Of a stretch of DNA of 64,000 nt, positions 7,822 through 15,507 are shown one piece after another. The stretch comes from Pseudonocardia broussonetiae. Lineage in GTDB: Bacteria > Actinomycetota > Actinomycetes > Mycobacteriales > Pseudonocardiaceae. The position numbers and the translations under genes are program-made. Under the pieces are notes generated by a model. The model was not told where the DNA came from, made no database searches, and saw only the letters and a list, made by a program, of their open reading frames with translations. The stretch is taken from contig NZ_CP053564.1 of assembly GCF_013155125.1 (NCBI RefSeq), positions 1,061,501 through 1,125,500 of the forward strand. Direction: 5' to 3'. Each line of letters starts with the position of its first letter. Within the stretch, counting starts at the first letter, position 1.

Positions 7822-9735
7822 GTGGACGACGAACTGAAGGAGCTGGCCGCCGCACACGGCGTCGCCACCGGGTACCGCGACGGCGACCGCCGCCCGGTCA
7901 CCGTCGACGAGGACGTGGTCGTGCGCGTGCTCGGCCTCCTCGACGTCGACGCCTCCACCCCCGACGCCCGCCGCGCCGCCCTGGCCGAGGCCCGCGCCGA
8001 CGCCGACCGGCTGCCGGGCACGATCGCCGTGCGCACCGACCGCGGGCGCGACCTCCCCGAGCCCGGCGTGCTCGTCGACGAGGACGGCGGGCGCCGCGAG
8101 GTCACCGCGATCCCGGCCGGCCTCGAACCCGGGTGGTACTCCCTGGAGCTCGGCGAGCGGACCGTCACCGTCGTCGTCGCCCCTCCCGCCCTGCCCGACG
8201 CCGACCGCACCTGGGGCTGGATGCTGCAGCTCTACGCGCTGCGCTCGGCCGGCTCGTGGGGCATCGGCGACCTCGGCGACCTGCGCGACTTCACCGCCTG
8301 GACCGGCTCCGAGCACGGCGCCGGCGCGGTCCTGCTCAACCCGCTGCACGCGTTCACGCCGGTGCCGCCGGTGCAGCCCTCGCCGTACACGCCCTCGAGC
8401 CGGCGGTTCGGCACACCGCTGGCGCTGCGCGTCACCGACCTGCCCGCCTACGCCCGTGCCGACGCCGCCACCCGCGCCGAGGTCGACGCCCTGGCCCCCG
8501 CCGCGACCGAGCGCATCGAGCACGACCGCGTCTGGGCCGCGAAGCGCTCCGCGCTGGAGCTGCTGTGGCGCGCGGAGGGTCGACCGTCGCCGGACGTCGC
8601 CCCGGACCTGGCCGAGTTCGCCACGTTCTGCGCGCTCGCGGAGCGGCACGGCGGGCGCTGGAGCCGGTGGCCCGAGGAGCTGCGCCGCCCGCTCGTCGAG
8701 GACGGGCCGCGCACGGCGTTCCACGCGTGGGTGCAGGTGCAGGTCCAGGAGCAGCTGCGGGCGGTCCGCGAGACCGCGCGGGAGGCGGGCGTCCGCGTCA
8801 TCCACGACCTCGCCGTCGGGTGCGATCCGGAGGGCGCCGACGGGTGGGCGCTGCAGGACGTGCTCGCGCTCGGCGTCCGCGTCGGCGCCCCGCCGGACGC
8901 GTTCAGCCAGCAGGGGCAGGACTGGGGGCTGCCGCCGTGGCGCCCCGACCGGCTCGACGCCACCGGGTACGCCGCCTACCGCGACCTGCTCCGCGCGCTG
9001 CTCCGCCAGGCCGACGGGCTGCGCATCGACCACGTCGCCGGGCTGTGGCGGCTGTGGTGGGTGCCGCCGGGCGAGTCGGCCGACCGCGGCACCTACGTCC
9101 ACTACGACGCCGAGGTGATGCTCGCCGTCCTCACGCTGGAGGCGCACCGGGCGGGCGCGCTGGTCGTCGGCGAGGACCTCGGCACGGTCGAGCCGGAGGT
9201 GACCGAGGGCCTCGCCGAGCGGCACATGCTGGGCTCGGCGGTGCTGTGGTTCACCCGCGACCTCGACGACCCGGACGAGCCGCTGCTCGACCCCGCCCGC
9301 TGGCCCGAGGACTCCGTCGCCACGATCTCCACCCACGACCTGCCGACGGCCGCGGGCTTCCTGCGGGGCGAGCACGTGCGCGCCCGCGCCGACCTGGGCC
9401 TGCTCGACGACCCGGAGGCCGAGGAGCGCAAGGCCGCGGGCGAGCGCGCCGAGATGGTGGCGCTGCTGCGCGAGCACGGCTTCGCCGCCGAGGGGGCGAG
9501 CGAGGAGGAGCTCGTCGTCGCCATGCACGCCCTGCTGGCCTCGACGCCGTCGCGGCTCGTGCTCGTCTCGCCCTACGACGTGGTCGGCGAGGTGCGCCAG
9601 CCCAACCTGCCCGGCACGGTCGACGAGTACCCGAACTGGCGGCTGCCGCTGCCGGAGTCGCTGGAGGAGCTGTACCGCGACCCGCGGGTGGCGGCGGTGG
9701 TCGACGCGGTGCGGTCGGGACGCCAGGGGTCGTGA
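7822..9735 (+). CDS. malQ: 4-alpha-glucanotransferase (amylomaltase, GH77)
   Basis: Amylomaltase transfers alpha-1,4-glucan segments between maltodextrins in the cytoplasm, in maltose and glycogen metabolism. The GTG at 7822 is preferred over the ATG at 7786 because GGAG sits four bases before it and homologues begin near MDDEL. The 637-residue protein has the N-terminal region of actinobacterial enzymes, then the GH77 barrel with WGMLQLYALRS-like start, GIGDLGDLRDF, and the three catalytic residues: nucleophile D403 in ADGLRIDHVAGL, acid/base E451 in VVGEDLGTV and D506 in ISTHDLPT. PYTPSSRRF-like and SPYDVVGEVRQPNLPGT are conserved family segments. A long perfect hairpin overlaps its stop codon. 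Confidence 0.95.
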   Translation: MDDELKELAAAHGVATGYRDGDRRPVTVDEDVVVRVLGLLDVDASTPDARRAALAEARADADRLPGTIAVRTDRGRDLPEPGVLVDEDGGRREVTAIPAGLEPGWYSLELGERTVTVVVAPPALPDADRTWGWMLQLYALRSAGSWGIGDLGDLRDFTAWTGSEHGAGAVLLNPLHAFTPVPPVQPSPYTPSSRRFGTPLALRVTDLPAYARADAATRAEVDALAPAATERIEHDRVWAAKRSALELLWRAEGRPSPDVAPDLAEFATFCALAERHGGRWSRWPEELRRPLVEDGPRTAFHAWVQVQVQEQLRAVRETAREAGVRVIHDLAVGCDPEGADGWALQDVLALGVRVGAPPDAFSQQGQDWGLPPWRPDRLDATGYAAYRDLLRALLRQADGLRIDHVAGLWRLWWVPPGESADRGTYVHYDAEVMLAVLTLEAHRAGALVVGEDLGTVEPEVTEGLAERHMLGSAVLWFTRDLDDPDEPLLDPARWPEDSVATISTHDLPTAAGFLRGEHVRARADLGLLDDPEAEERKAAGERAEMVALLREHGFAAEGASEEELVVAMHALLASTPSRLVLVSPYDVVGEVRQPNLPGTVDEYPNWRLPLPESLEELYRDPRVAAVVDAVRSGRQGS

Positions 9736-9774
9736 GTGGATATCGGTGCTGGAGCACCGATATCCACTCACGGC
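9729..9774. terminator. long perfect inverted repeat at the malQ stop codon
   Basis: A 19-bp arm GTGAGTGGATATCGGTGCT is followed by GG and its exact complement (9732-9771). Flanking C-G, T-G and G-C pairs extend the stem to 22 positions. It includes the malQ TGA. There is no U-run, as is common for actinobacterial terminators. A second partial copy of its outer arm (CACTCACGGCA) recurs at 9781-9791. Confidence 0.6.
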
Positions 9775-9802
9775 ACAGGTCACTCACGGCATAGTGGCGG
9801 GC

Positions 9803-10168
9803 GTGGAGTCGAGCCGACTGGACCGCTGGCTGTGGGCGGTCCGCCTGACCAAGACCCGCCCGGACGCCGCCACGGCCTGCCGCGCGGGCCACGTCCGCGT
9901 CAACGACCGCCCCGCGAAGCCGGCCACCCCGGTCGGTCCCGGCGACGAGATCCGGGCGCGCGTCAACGACGTCACGCGGGTGGTCGAGGTCGTGCGGGTC
10001 CTGCCGCGCCGCGTGGGCGCGGCCGACGCCGCCACCTGCTACATCGACCGCACGCCCGCTCCCCCGCCCGAGATGCTGGTGCCGGTCGCCCGGCGCGAGC
10101 GCGGCGCCGGGCGCCCGACCAAGCGCGAGCGCCGCGTGCTCGACGAGTTCCGGACCGGCGGGGGCTGA
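9803..10168 (+). CDS. S4-domain RNA-binding protein (Hsp15/RqcP-like)
   Basis: This small basic protein has an N-terminal S4 domain: ESSRLDRWLWAVRLTKTR, then AATACRAGHVRVNDRPAKPA, the helix-turn-strand of the S4 fold, followed by GDEIRARV. The C-terminal tail is Arg-rich (KRERRVLDEF). Hsp15 and RqcP relatives bind stalled 50S subunits or peptidyl-tRNA and help rescue ribosomes. That role is the family's and not shown here. GTG at 9803 gives a 121-residue product starting at the S4 domain. The GTG at 9794 and a TTG at 9746 are in-frame alternatives, but the latter lies inside the malQ hairpin. Ribosome binding sites are weak for all. Confidence 0.85.
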   Translation: MESSRLDRWLWAVRLTKTRPDAATACRAGHVRVNDRPAKPATPVGPGDEIRARVNDVTRVVEVVRVLPRRVGAADAATCYIDRTPAPPPEMLVPVARRERGAGRPTKRERRVLDEFRTGGG

Positions 10169-10182
10169 GCCGGGTCCGAGTC

Positions 10183-11121
10183 TCAGACCGGCACGGCCAC
10201 CACGGGGTCGGTCCGCCGCTCGCGCAGGCCGAGCGCCGTCACCGACACGACGATGATCACCAGGCCGAGCCACTGCGTCGGCACGAGCACGGTGCCCAGC
10301 AGCGTCACGCCGATCAGCGCGGCCGTCACCGGGAACGCCATCTCGGCGAGCGTGGCCCGCGCGGCCGGCGTGGAGCGCAGCCCGACGTAGTACAGCGCGA
10401 GCCCGAGCAGGCCGGGGATCAGCGCGAGCAGCGCCAGCGGCCCGAGCTGGGCGGGCGTGACGGCGAGCGGCCCGCCGGTCAGCGCCAGCACCACCGCGCT
10501 CGCGGGGAGCCCGATCGCGAACCTCAGCACGGTGACGTCGCGGCTGGAGATCCGCACGCTGACCAGCCGACCGAGCACCGTGCCGACCGCCCACAGCGCC
10601 GCCGCCCCGACGGCGAGCAGCGCGGCGACGACGGCCTGCGGCGCCGCGGAGAACGGGTCGCGGAACGCCATCAGCCACGCCCCGACCAGCGCGGGCACCG
10701 CGAAGAGCCAGTACCGGCCGCGCACCCGCTCCCCGATCAGCGCCGCCGCGACGACGACCGCGATCAGCGGCTGCAGCTTCTGCAGGACGACGGGCGTGAC
10801 CGGGTCGCCGTAGCGGAAGGCCTGGGTGAACAGCGCGGTGGCGACGGCGGACGCCCCCGCCCCGATCACGACGAGCGCGGCCCGCTCCCGCCCCGAGGCC
10901 GCGCGGAACGCCCGGTACGCGGCGGGCAGGAACGGCGTCAGCACCACGACGATGATCAGGTGCTCCCAGAACACGATCGTCGACGCCGGGAGCGCGCCCG
11001 CGAGCGGTTGGCGCAGCAGCGCGTCGGTGCCCCACAGCGCGGCGGCGAGCGCCACCAACCAGGTGCGGTCGGGCGCGGAAACGGGTGTTGCCCCCTGACG
11101 GTCCACGTCAGGGGGCAACAC
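10183..11121 (-). CDS. EamA/DMT-family transporter
   Basis: The protein (up to 312 residues) consists of two five-helix EamA halves. Hydrophobic segments are visible from WLVALAAALWGTDALLRQPL through WLGLVIIVVSVTALGL, and the first half carries the typical GxxxPVTPVVLQKLQPLIAVVVAAALIGE segment with its conserved Pro and Glu. Members export metabolites or amino acids across the cytoplasmic membrane. The substrate cannot be told. The start is uncertain: the GTG at 11121 and the GTG at 11106 lie within a perfect 17-bp inverted repeat, and no good ribosome binding site is seen for either. Homology starts firmly at APDRTW. Confidence 0.88.
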   Translation of the reverse strand: MLPPDVDRQGATPVSAPDRTWLVALAAALWGTDALLRQPLAGALPASTIVFWEHLIIVVVLTPFLPAAYRAFRAASGRERAALVVIGAGASAVATALFTQAFRYGDPVTPVVLQKLQPLIAVVVAAALIGERVRGRYWLFAVPALVGAWLMAFRDPFSAAPQAVVAALLAVGAAALWAVGTVLGRLVSVRISSRDVTVLRFAIGLPASAVVLALTGGPLAVTPAQLGPLALLALIPGLLGLALYYVGLRSTPAARATLAEMAFPVTAALIGVTLLGTVLVPTQWLGLVIIVVSVTALGLRERRTDPVVAVPV

Positions 11122-11122
11122 C
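11084..11122. repeat. perfect 17-bp inverted repeat over the 5' end of the DMT transporter gene
   Basis: GGTGTTGCCCCCTGACG (11084-11100), five bases GTCCA, then the exact complement (11106-11122). It sits between the 3' end of the upstream anchor-P gene and the DMT gene, both on the minus strand, so it may terminate the upstream operon, or lie in the leader of the transporter if its true start is downstream. Confidence 0.6.
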
Positions 11123-11159
11123 GGAGATCACCGATCCATACCGGACCGGGGAGGAGCGG

Positions 11160-12089
11160 TCAGCCGGTCACCGGGAGGCTGGCCTCGACGACGGTCGGCG
11201 CGGGGGCCTCGCCGGGCGCGGCGTCGTCGCCGTCGTCGGAGTCGTCGCCGTGGTCGGACGAGTCGTCGCCGCCCTTGTCGCCGTCGTCGCCGTCGTGGCC
11301 GCCGTCGTCGTCACCGTCGCCGGGCTGGGTGCAGGTCGCGGAGCCGATCGTGACGGTCTGCAGGGACTCGTCGAGGTCGACGCCGAGCGGGCCGGTGAGC
11401 TGGTCGAGCACGTCCTGCTCGGTGAGCAGGGTCGTCGGCAGCGGGACGCCGAGCAGGTCGCCCAGCACGGGCAGCCCCGAGCGGGCGTCGGCGTCGAGGG
11501 CCTCGTTGACGCCGTCGCCGCGGCCCGGGAGGACCTTGAGCTGCACGCCGGTGACGGTCAGCGACCCGTCGGCGTTGCGGACCTGGTCGTTGAGCACGAC
11601 CGACGCCAGCGGCGAGAGGTTGATCTCCACGCCGGGCACGGGGGTCTCGGGCAGCGGCTGGCCGAGCAGCGAGCCGTTGATGATCTGCAGGCCCGACCGG
11701 TCGGGGTCGGCGTCCACGCAGTGCGTGCGGATGACGTCGGCGCGCAGGATGCTGAGCAGCTCGACGCGCGCGACGCTCGCCGCGGACCGGTGGGCCTGCG
11801 CCTCCGCGTTGAGGACGCCGACGAAGATGCCGTCCGCCTCGGCGTCGGAGGTGCGCTCGCCCAGGCCGAGGACCTCCTTCTGGACCAGGTCGCCGTCGAG
11901 GGACTCGACACCGGCGGGGAGCGGGTCGATGTCGAGCAGGCCCGAGGCCGAGAAGGCGTACGCGGAGTCGACGAACGACTCCTCGTCGGCCCAGGCCGGG
12001 GACGCCCCCAGCAGCAGAGCGGCCGTGACCGCCACGGTGGCGCCTGCGCCGACGATCTTCTTGTTCCTCACGTGCGTGTGCCCCTTCAT
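11160..12089 (-). CDS. secreted choice-of-anchor-P-like protein ending in LPVTG
   Basis: The protein of up to 309 residues has a clear Sec signal peptide (RNKKIVGAGATVAVTAALLL then ASPAWA|DEE). The mature part is a beta-rich domain with SAYAFSASGLLDIDPLP and later segments typical of actinobacterial choice-of-anchor P proteins. It then has an Asp/Gly/His-rich acidic linker (about 45 residues) and the C-terminal residues ASLPVTG directly before the stop. A sortase motif is thus present without the membrane helix and basic tail that sortase substrates need. ATG 12089 overlaps the stop of the L,D-transpeptidase gene by four bases. GTG 12072, preceded by AAGGGG, is an equally good start at VRNKK. 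Function unknown; probably envelope-associated. Confidence 0.75.
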   Translation of the reverse strand: MKGHTHVRNKKIVGAGATVAVTAALLLGASPAWADEESFVDSAYAFSASGLLDIDPLPAGVESLDGDLVQKEVLGLGERTSDAEADGIFVGVLNAEAQAHRSAASVARVELLSILRADVIRTHCVDADPDRSGLQIINGSLLGQPLPETPVPGVEINLSPLASVVLNDQVRNADGSLTVTGVQLKVLPGRGDGVNEALDADARSGLPVLGDLLGVPLPTTLLTEQDVLDQLTGPLGVDLDESLQTVTIGSATCTQPGDGDDDGGHDGDDGDKGGDDSSDHGDDSDDGDDAAPGEAPAPTVVEASLPVTG

Positions 12090-12934
12090 TCCTGGTCGAT
12101 CATGACGAGCGTGCCGAGCGGCACCTCGACGAGCTCATCGAGCGCGTCCTGCGGGACGCGGATGCAGCCGTTGCTGGCGGCCGTGCCGAAGCCGTCGGCG
12201 GTGGGCCACGTGTGGATCGCGACGGTGCCGGGACCGCCGCCGAAGGTGTCGAGCGTGGGGCTGTGCGCACCGAGCGGGAGGATCACCGGCGAGAAGGACT
12301 GCGCCGGGTCGGTGAACGCGCCGAGGAGGAAGGTGCGGCCCACGGGGGTGGGGGTGCCGGGCGCGCCGATCCCGATCGTCCACTCGTCGACGACGCGCTC
12401 CTCGCGCAGCAGCTGCATCGTCAGCGAGCCGAGGTGGACCTCGACGCGGTACGGCGTGGTCGCGCGGACCATGTCGTCCGCGCGCACCCAGCCGGTGGAG
12501 CCGGAGGGCTTGGACGGCAGCAGGATCTGCACCCACGCGCCCTGCTCGGCGACCACGGGGAACCAGACGTCGCCGAACTGCGTCGGCTCGACCCGCGCGA
12601 TCGGCGTGCCCTCGGGCGCGTCGTGCACGGGCGTCCGGCGCTCGGGGTGCACGACGAGCCCGTCGGTGGCGACGTCGACGGCCGTGTCGACCGGCGCGCC
12701 CTGCACGACCCCGTAGGTGTCGGCCAGCGGCAGCGCCGAGATGTCGAGGACGGCCACCGGCTCGTCGGACCCGGCGGTGGACGCCGGCCCGCTCTGCAGG
12801 AACACGAAGCCGAGCACGACGACGAGCACCAGCGCGACCCCGCCGACCACCCACGGCAGGAACGCGGGGCGCGCCGGGCGGCGGGCGGCGGCGCGCGGCC
12901 GGTCGTACCCGGCCGGGAGCTTGTGCTGCGCCAT
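12086..12934 (-). CDS. L,D-transpeptidase (YkuD domain) with N-terminal membrane helix
   Basis: These enzymes form 3-3 peptidoglycan crosslinks outside the membrane. The 282-residue protein starts at ATG 12934 (MAQHKLPAGYDRP). It has a membrane helix at about residues 25-48 (WVVGGVALVLVVVLGFVFL), an SH3-like segment (PVHDAPEGTPIARV ... WVQILLP ... GWVRADDM) and a C-terminal YkuD domain. The catalytic motif is AIHTWP followed by SNGCIRVP, with Cys257 as nucleophile and the expected His, Gly and Arg. Extension of the frame to 13105 lacks homology and is rejected. Its stop overlaps the secreted LPVTG protein gene, so the two are translationally coupled. Confidence 0.92.
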   Translation of the reverse strand: MAQHKLPAGYDRPRAAARRPARPAFLPWVVGGVALVLVVVLGFVFLQSGPASTAGSDEPVAVLDISALPLADTYGVVQGAPVDTAVDVATDGLVVHPERRTPVHDAPEGTPIARVEPTQFGDVWFPVVAEQGAWVQILLPSKPSGSTGWVRADDMVRATTPYRVEVHLGSLTMQLLREERVVDEWTIGIGAPGTPTPVGRTFLLGAFTDPAQSFSPVILPLGAHSPTLDTFGGGPGTVAIHTWPTADGFGTAASNGCIRVPQDALDELVEVPLGTLVMIDQE

Positions 12935-13041
12935 CTCAGTCACCCGCCCGGGTCGGCTCGGACGCGCTGACGGGTCGCGGGCGGAGGACGTGAACACGCT
13001 GAGTCGTCGTCCGGACGCGCTGCGGAGGGAACGGCACGACC

Positions 13042-14067
13042 ATGCAACGACGCCCACCTCGAACGGGTGACGCTGTTCTCGATGAGAATCTGCGCGTGAC
13101 CCCACTCCCCACCGTCGAGGACGTCCGCGCGGCCGCCGAACGCCTCCGCGGGCACGCCCACCGGACCCCCGTCCTGACGTCCCGCCGCGTCGATCGCGAG
13201 CTCGGGACCTCGGTGTTCTTCAAGTGCGAGAACTTCCAGCGGATGGGCGCGTTCAAGTTCCGGGGCGCGTTCAACGCTCTGTCACGATTCGGTGACGACG
13301 CGCGCCGGGCCGGCGTCGTGGCGTACTCCTCGGGCAACCACGCGCAGGCGATCGCGCTCTCCGCGGGCATCCTCGGCATCCCCGCGACCATCGTCATGCC
13401 GCACGACGCGCCCGCCAGCAAGGTGGCGGCCACGCTCGGTTACGGCGCCGAGGTCGTGCGCTACGACCGGTTCACCGAGGACCGCGCCGCCATCGGCGCG
13501 GCGCTCGCCGCCGAGCGCGGGCTCACGCTGGTGCCGCCGTTCGACCACCCCGACGTCATCGCCGGGCAGGGCACCGCGGCGCTGGAGCTGTTCGAGGACG
13601 TCGGCGAGCTCGACGCGCTGTTCGTCTGCCTCGGCGGCGGGGGCCTGCTGGCCGGGTCGGCCCTCGCGGCGGGCGCGCTGTCCCCGGGCTGCCGCCTCTA
13701 CGGCGTCGAGCCCGAGGCGGGCGACGACGGGCAGCGCTCGTTCCGCACCGGCGAGATCGTGCACATCCCGACGCCCGCCACGATCGCCGACGGCGCCCAG
13801 ACCCAGGCGCTCGGCGTGCTGACGTTCCCGATCATCCGGCGCGACGTCACCGACGTGCTCACCGCGTCCGACGCCGAGCTCGTCGACGCGATGCGGGTGT
13901 TCGCGAGCACGCTGAAGATCGTCGTCGAGCCGACGGGGTGTCTGTCGTTCGCGGCCGTGCGCCGCCTCGCGCCGGAGCTGGCCGGGCTGCGGGTGGGCGT
14001 GATCGTCAGCGGTGGCAACGTCGACCTCGACCGGTACGCGGCGCTGCTGGCCCCTCCGTCATCCTGA
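13042..14067 (+). CDS. PLP-dependent threonine/serine dehydratase family enzyme
   Basis: This fold-type II PLP enzyme deaminates or racemises hydroxy amino acids. The Schiff-base lysine is in GAFKFRGAFNAL (K72 from this start). SSGNHAQA contacts the cofactor and substrate, and GGGGLLAG binds the phosphate. At 341 residues it lacks the C-terminal ACT regulatory domain of biosynthetic threonine deaminase, so it is more like catabolic threonine dehydratase, serine racemase or threo-3-hydroxyaspartate ammonia-lyase. GGAGGG lies 12 bases before ATG 13042. The GTG at 13096 (VTPLPTVEDV) fits family N-termini better and may be the true start. The DinB-like gene follows after five bases. Confidence 0.9.
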   Translation: MQRRPPRTGDAVLDENLRVTPLPTVEDVRAAAERLRGHAHRTPVLTSRRVDRELGTSVFFKCENFQRMGAFKFRGAFNALSRFGDDARRAGVVAYSSGNHAQAIALSAGILGIPATIVMPHDAPASKVAATLGYGAEVVRYDRFTEDRAAIGAALAAERGLTLVPPFDHPDVIAGQGTAALELFEDVGELDALFVCLGGGGLLAGSALAAGALSPGCRLYGVEPEAGDDGQRSFRTGEIVHIPTPATIADGAQTQALGVLTFPIIRRDVTDVLTASDAELVDAMRVFASTLKIVVEPTGCLSFAAVRRLAPELAGLRVGVIVSGGNVDLDRYAALLAPPSS

Positions 14068-14072
14068 CCGTC

Positions 14073-14564
14073 ATGAGACGCGTGCCGTTCGGGGCCGACG
14101 AGAAGACGACCCTGTACGCCGCCCTCGACCGCCACCGCGACGTCGTCCTGTGGAAGCTCGACGGGCTCACCGACGAGCAGCTCCGGCGACCGGTCACGCC
14201 GTCCGGGACGACGCTGCTGGGGCTGGTCAAGCACCTGGCGTTCGTCGAGGACGGGTGGTTCTGCGCGACGTTCGGGCGCCCGGTCCTCACCCCGCCCTTC
14301 GACCCCGCCGACCCCGACGCCGACTGGCGCGTGGAGCCGCACGAGACCACCGCGGCGCTCCTCGACTCCTACGCCGGGGTGCGGGTCCGCGCCGACGCCG
14401 TGATCACCGAGCTGGAGGTGGAGGACACCGGCACGGCCTGGACCGGCGAGACCGTGACGCTGCGGTGGGTGCTGGTGCACATGGTCGAGGAGCTGGCGCG
14501 GCACGCCGGACACGCCGACGTGCTGCGGGAGCTGATCGACGGGAGGACCGGGGACCACCCGTGA
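14073..14564 (+). CDS. DinB/DUF664-type four-helix protein
   Basis: This 163-residue DinB-superfamily protein begins MRRVPFGADEKTTLYAALDR and has the helix with LVKHLAFVEDGWF and the C-terminal HMVEELARHAGHADVLRELIDG. The spaced His residues are those that hold a divalent metal in DUF664/YfiT-like and mycothiol-dependent enzymes. A thiol-transfer or detoxification role is plausible from the family but not shown. It follows the dehydratase after five bases, so the pair is likely one transcript. The longer frame from 13938 is antisense-like noise within the dehydratase. Confidence 0.85.
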   Translation: MRRVPFGADEKTTLYAALDRHRDVVLWKLDGLTDEQLRRPVTPSGTTLLGLVKHLAFVEDGWFCATFGRPVLTPPFDPADPDADWRVEPHETTAALLDSYAGVRVRADAVITELEVEDTGTAWTGETVTLRWVLVHMVEELARHAGHADVLRELIDGRTGDHP

Positions 14565-14571
14565 CCGCGCC

Positions 14572-15507
14572 TCACGCCACCGGGAACGTCGTCCCCATGC
14601 CCATTCCCGTGATCCACTCCGGCACCGGCTCGTAGGCGCTCCAGGCCAGGGGAGCGCCGACGGCCGCCTGGCCGACCAGCCACGCCCGCACCTCGTGGCC
14701 CCCGCTGCCGGCGTGCTCCTCCAGGGCCGCGTCGCCCAGCGCCGCCACCGCGGCGGGGTCGCCGGCCGTGAGGCGGTCGAGGAACCAGCGGTCCCAGCCG
14801 GCGTTGACCCGGGCGTCGGGGTTGCCGCCCATCGCGCGGACGCGGGGCTCGCGGACCGCCGCGACCGCGCGGACGTCGGCGCGCCCGTGGATCACCGACT
14901 CGCGCCGCGGTCCGACCACGGACGGGTCGCGCGGGTCGTTGGACGGCAGCCAGTGCGACAGCCCGCCGCTCGCGACGACGAGCACCCGGCCCGCGAAGGC
15001 CGACGCCCGGACCGCCGCACCCAGCGCCCGGCCCAGAGCGAGGCAGCGCCCCATGGACGGCAGCGGCGGTGCCGCGGTGTTGACGACGAGCGGCACCATC
15101 GGGAGCGTCGTGCCGCCGGTGGCCATCTCGTAGCTCTGGACGACGCCGTGGTCGACGGTGAGCGAGTAGGACAGCGACAGGTCGAACCCCGCCTCGGCGA
15201 GCCCGTCGCGCACCGACCACGCCAGCTGCGACGCCACCGGCAGCGGTCCTGCGGTGGTGCCGAAGTCGCCGAACGCCACCGCCTCCTCGACGCCGAGCAC
15301 GAACGGCGGCATGACGTCGTAGAAGTTCGCGTGGAAGTGGTCGGGACCGACCACGACGACGGCGTCGGGCACCAGCCGCCGCACCGCCGCGGCCACCCGC
15401 GCGGCGTCGGCGACGAACGCGCCGCCGGGCTCGGACGGCGAGGCGGGCGGGGCCATCGTCGCGAAGGGGCTGTGCGACATGCCGACGAAGCCGACGATCC
15501 CGCTCAC
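14572..15507 (-). CDS. mhpB: class III extradiol dioxygenase, MhpB type
   Basis: MhpB cleaves 2,3-dihydroxyphenylpropionate-type catechols next to the hydroxyls (meta cleavage) with non-haem iron(II). The 311-residue protein starts at the GTG at 15507, overlapping the hydrolase stop (GTGA). It shows MSHSP, GPDHFHANFYDVMPPF, DFGTTAGPLPV, DHGVVQSYEM, ASGGLSHWLP and a C-terminal YEPVPEWITGMG, matching the E. coli MhpB pattern and length closely, including the His residues that bind iron and act as acid/base. It is the last gene of a four-gene operon (SDR, cupin, hydrolase, dioxygenase) divergent from an IclR regulator. The exact catechol substrate is not determined. Confidence 0.88.
   Translation of the reverse strand: MSGIVGFVGMSHSPFATMAPPASPSEPGGAFVADAARVAAAVRRLVPDAVVVVGPDHFHANFYDVMPPFVLGVEEAVAFGDFGTTAGPLPVASQLAWSVRDGLAEAGFDLSLSYSLTVDHGVVQSYEMATGGTTLPMVPLVVNTAAPPLPSMGRCLALGRALGAAVRASAFAGRVLVVASGGLSHWLPSNDPRDPSVVGPRRESVIHGRADVRAVAAVREPRVRAMGGNPDARVNAGWDRWFLDRLTAGDPAAVAALGDAALEEHAGSGGHEVRAWLVGQAAVGAPLAWSAYEPVPEWITGMGMGTTFPVA

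Noticed and set aside
4663..9735. Very long plus-strand open frame (1690 codons)
   Set aside because: Only its last 637 codons (malQ) show protein motifs. The rest is antisense to the lipase and EAAEP-repeat genes and stays open because of high GC.
7699..9783. Upstream extension of the EAAEP protein on the minus strand
   Set aside because: Antisense to malQ. The membrane helix and ribosome binding site place the start at 7698.
13938..14072. N-terminal extension of the DinB-like protein
   Set aside because: Lies within the PLP dehydratase gene in another frame. Homology starts at the ATG at 14073.
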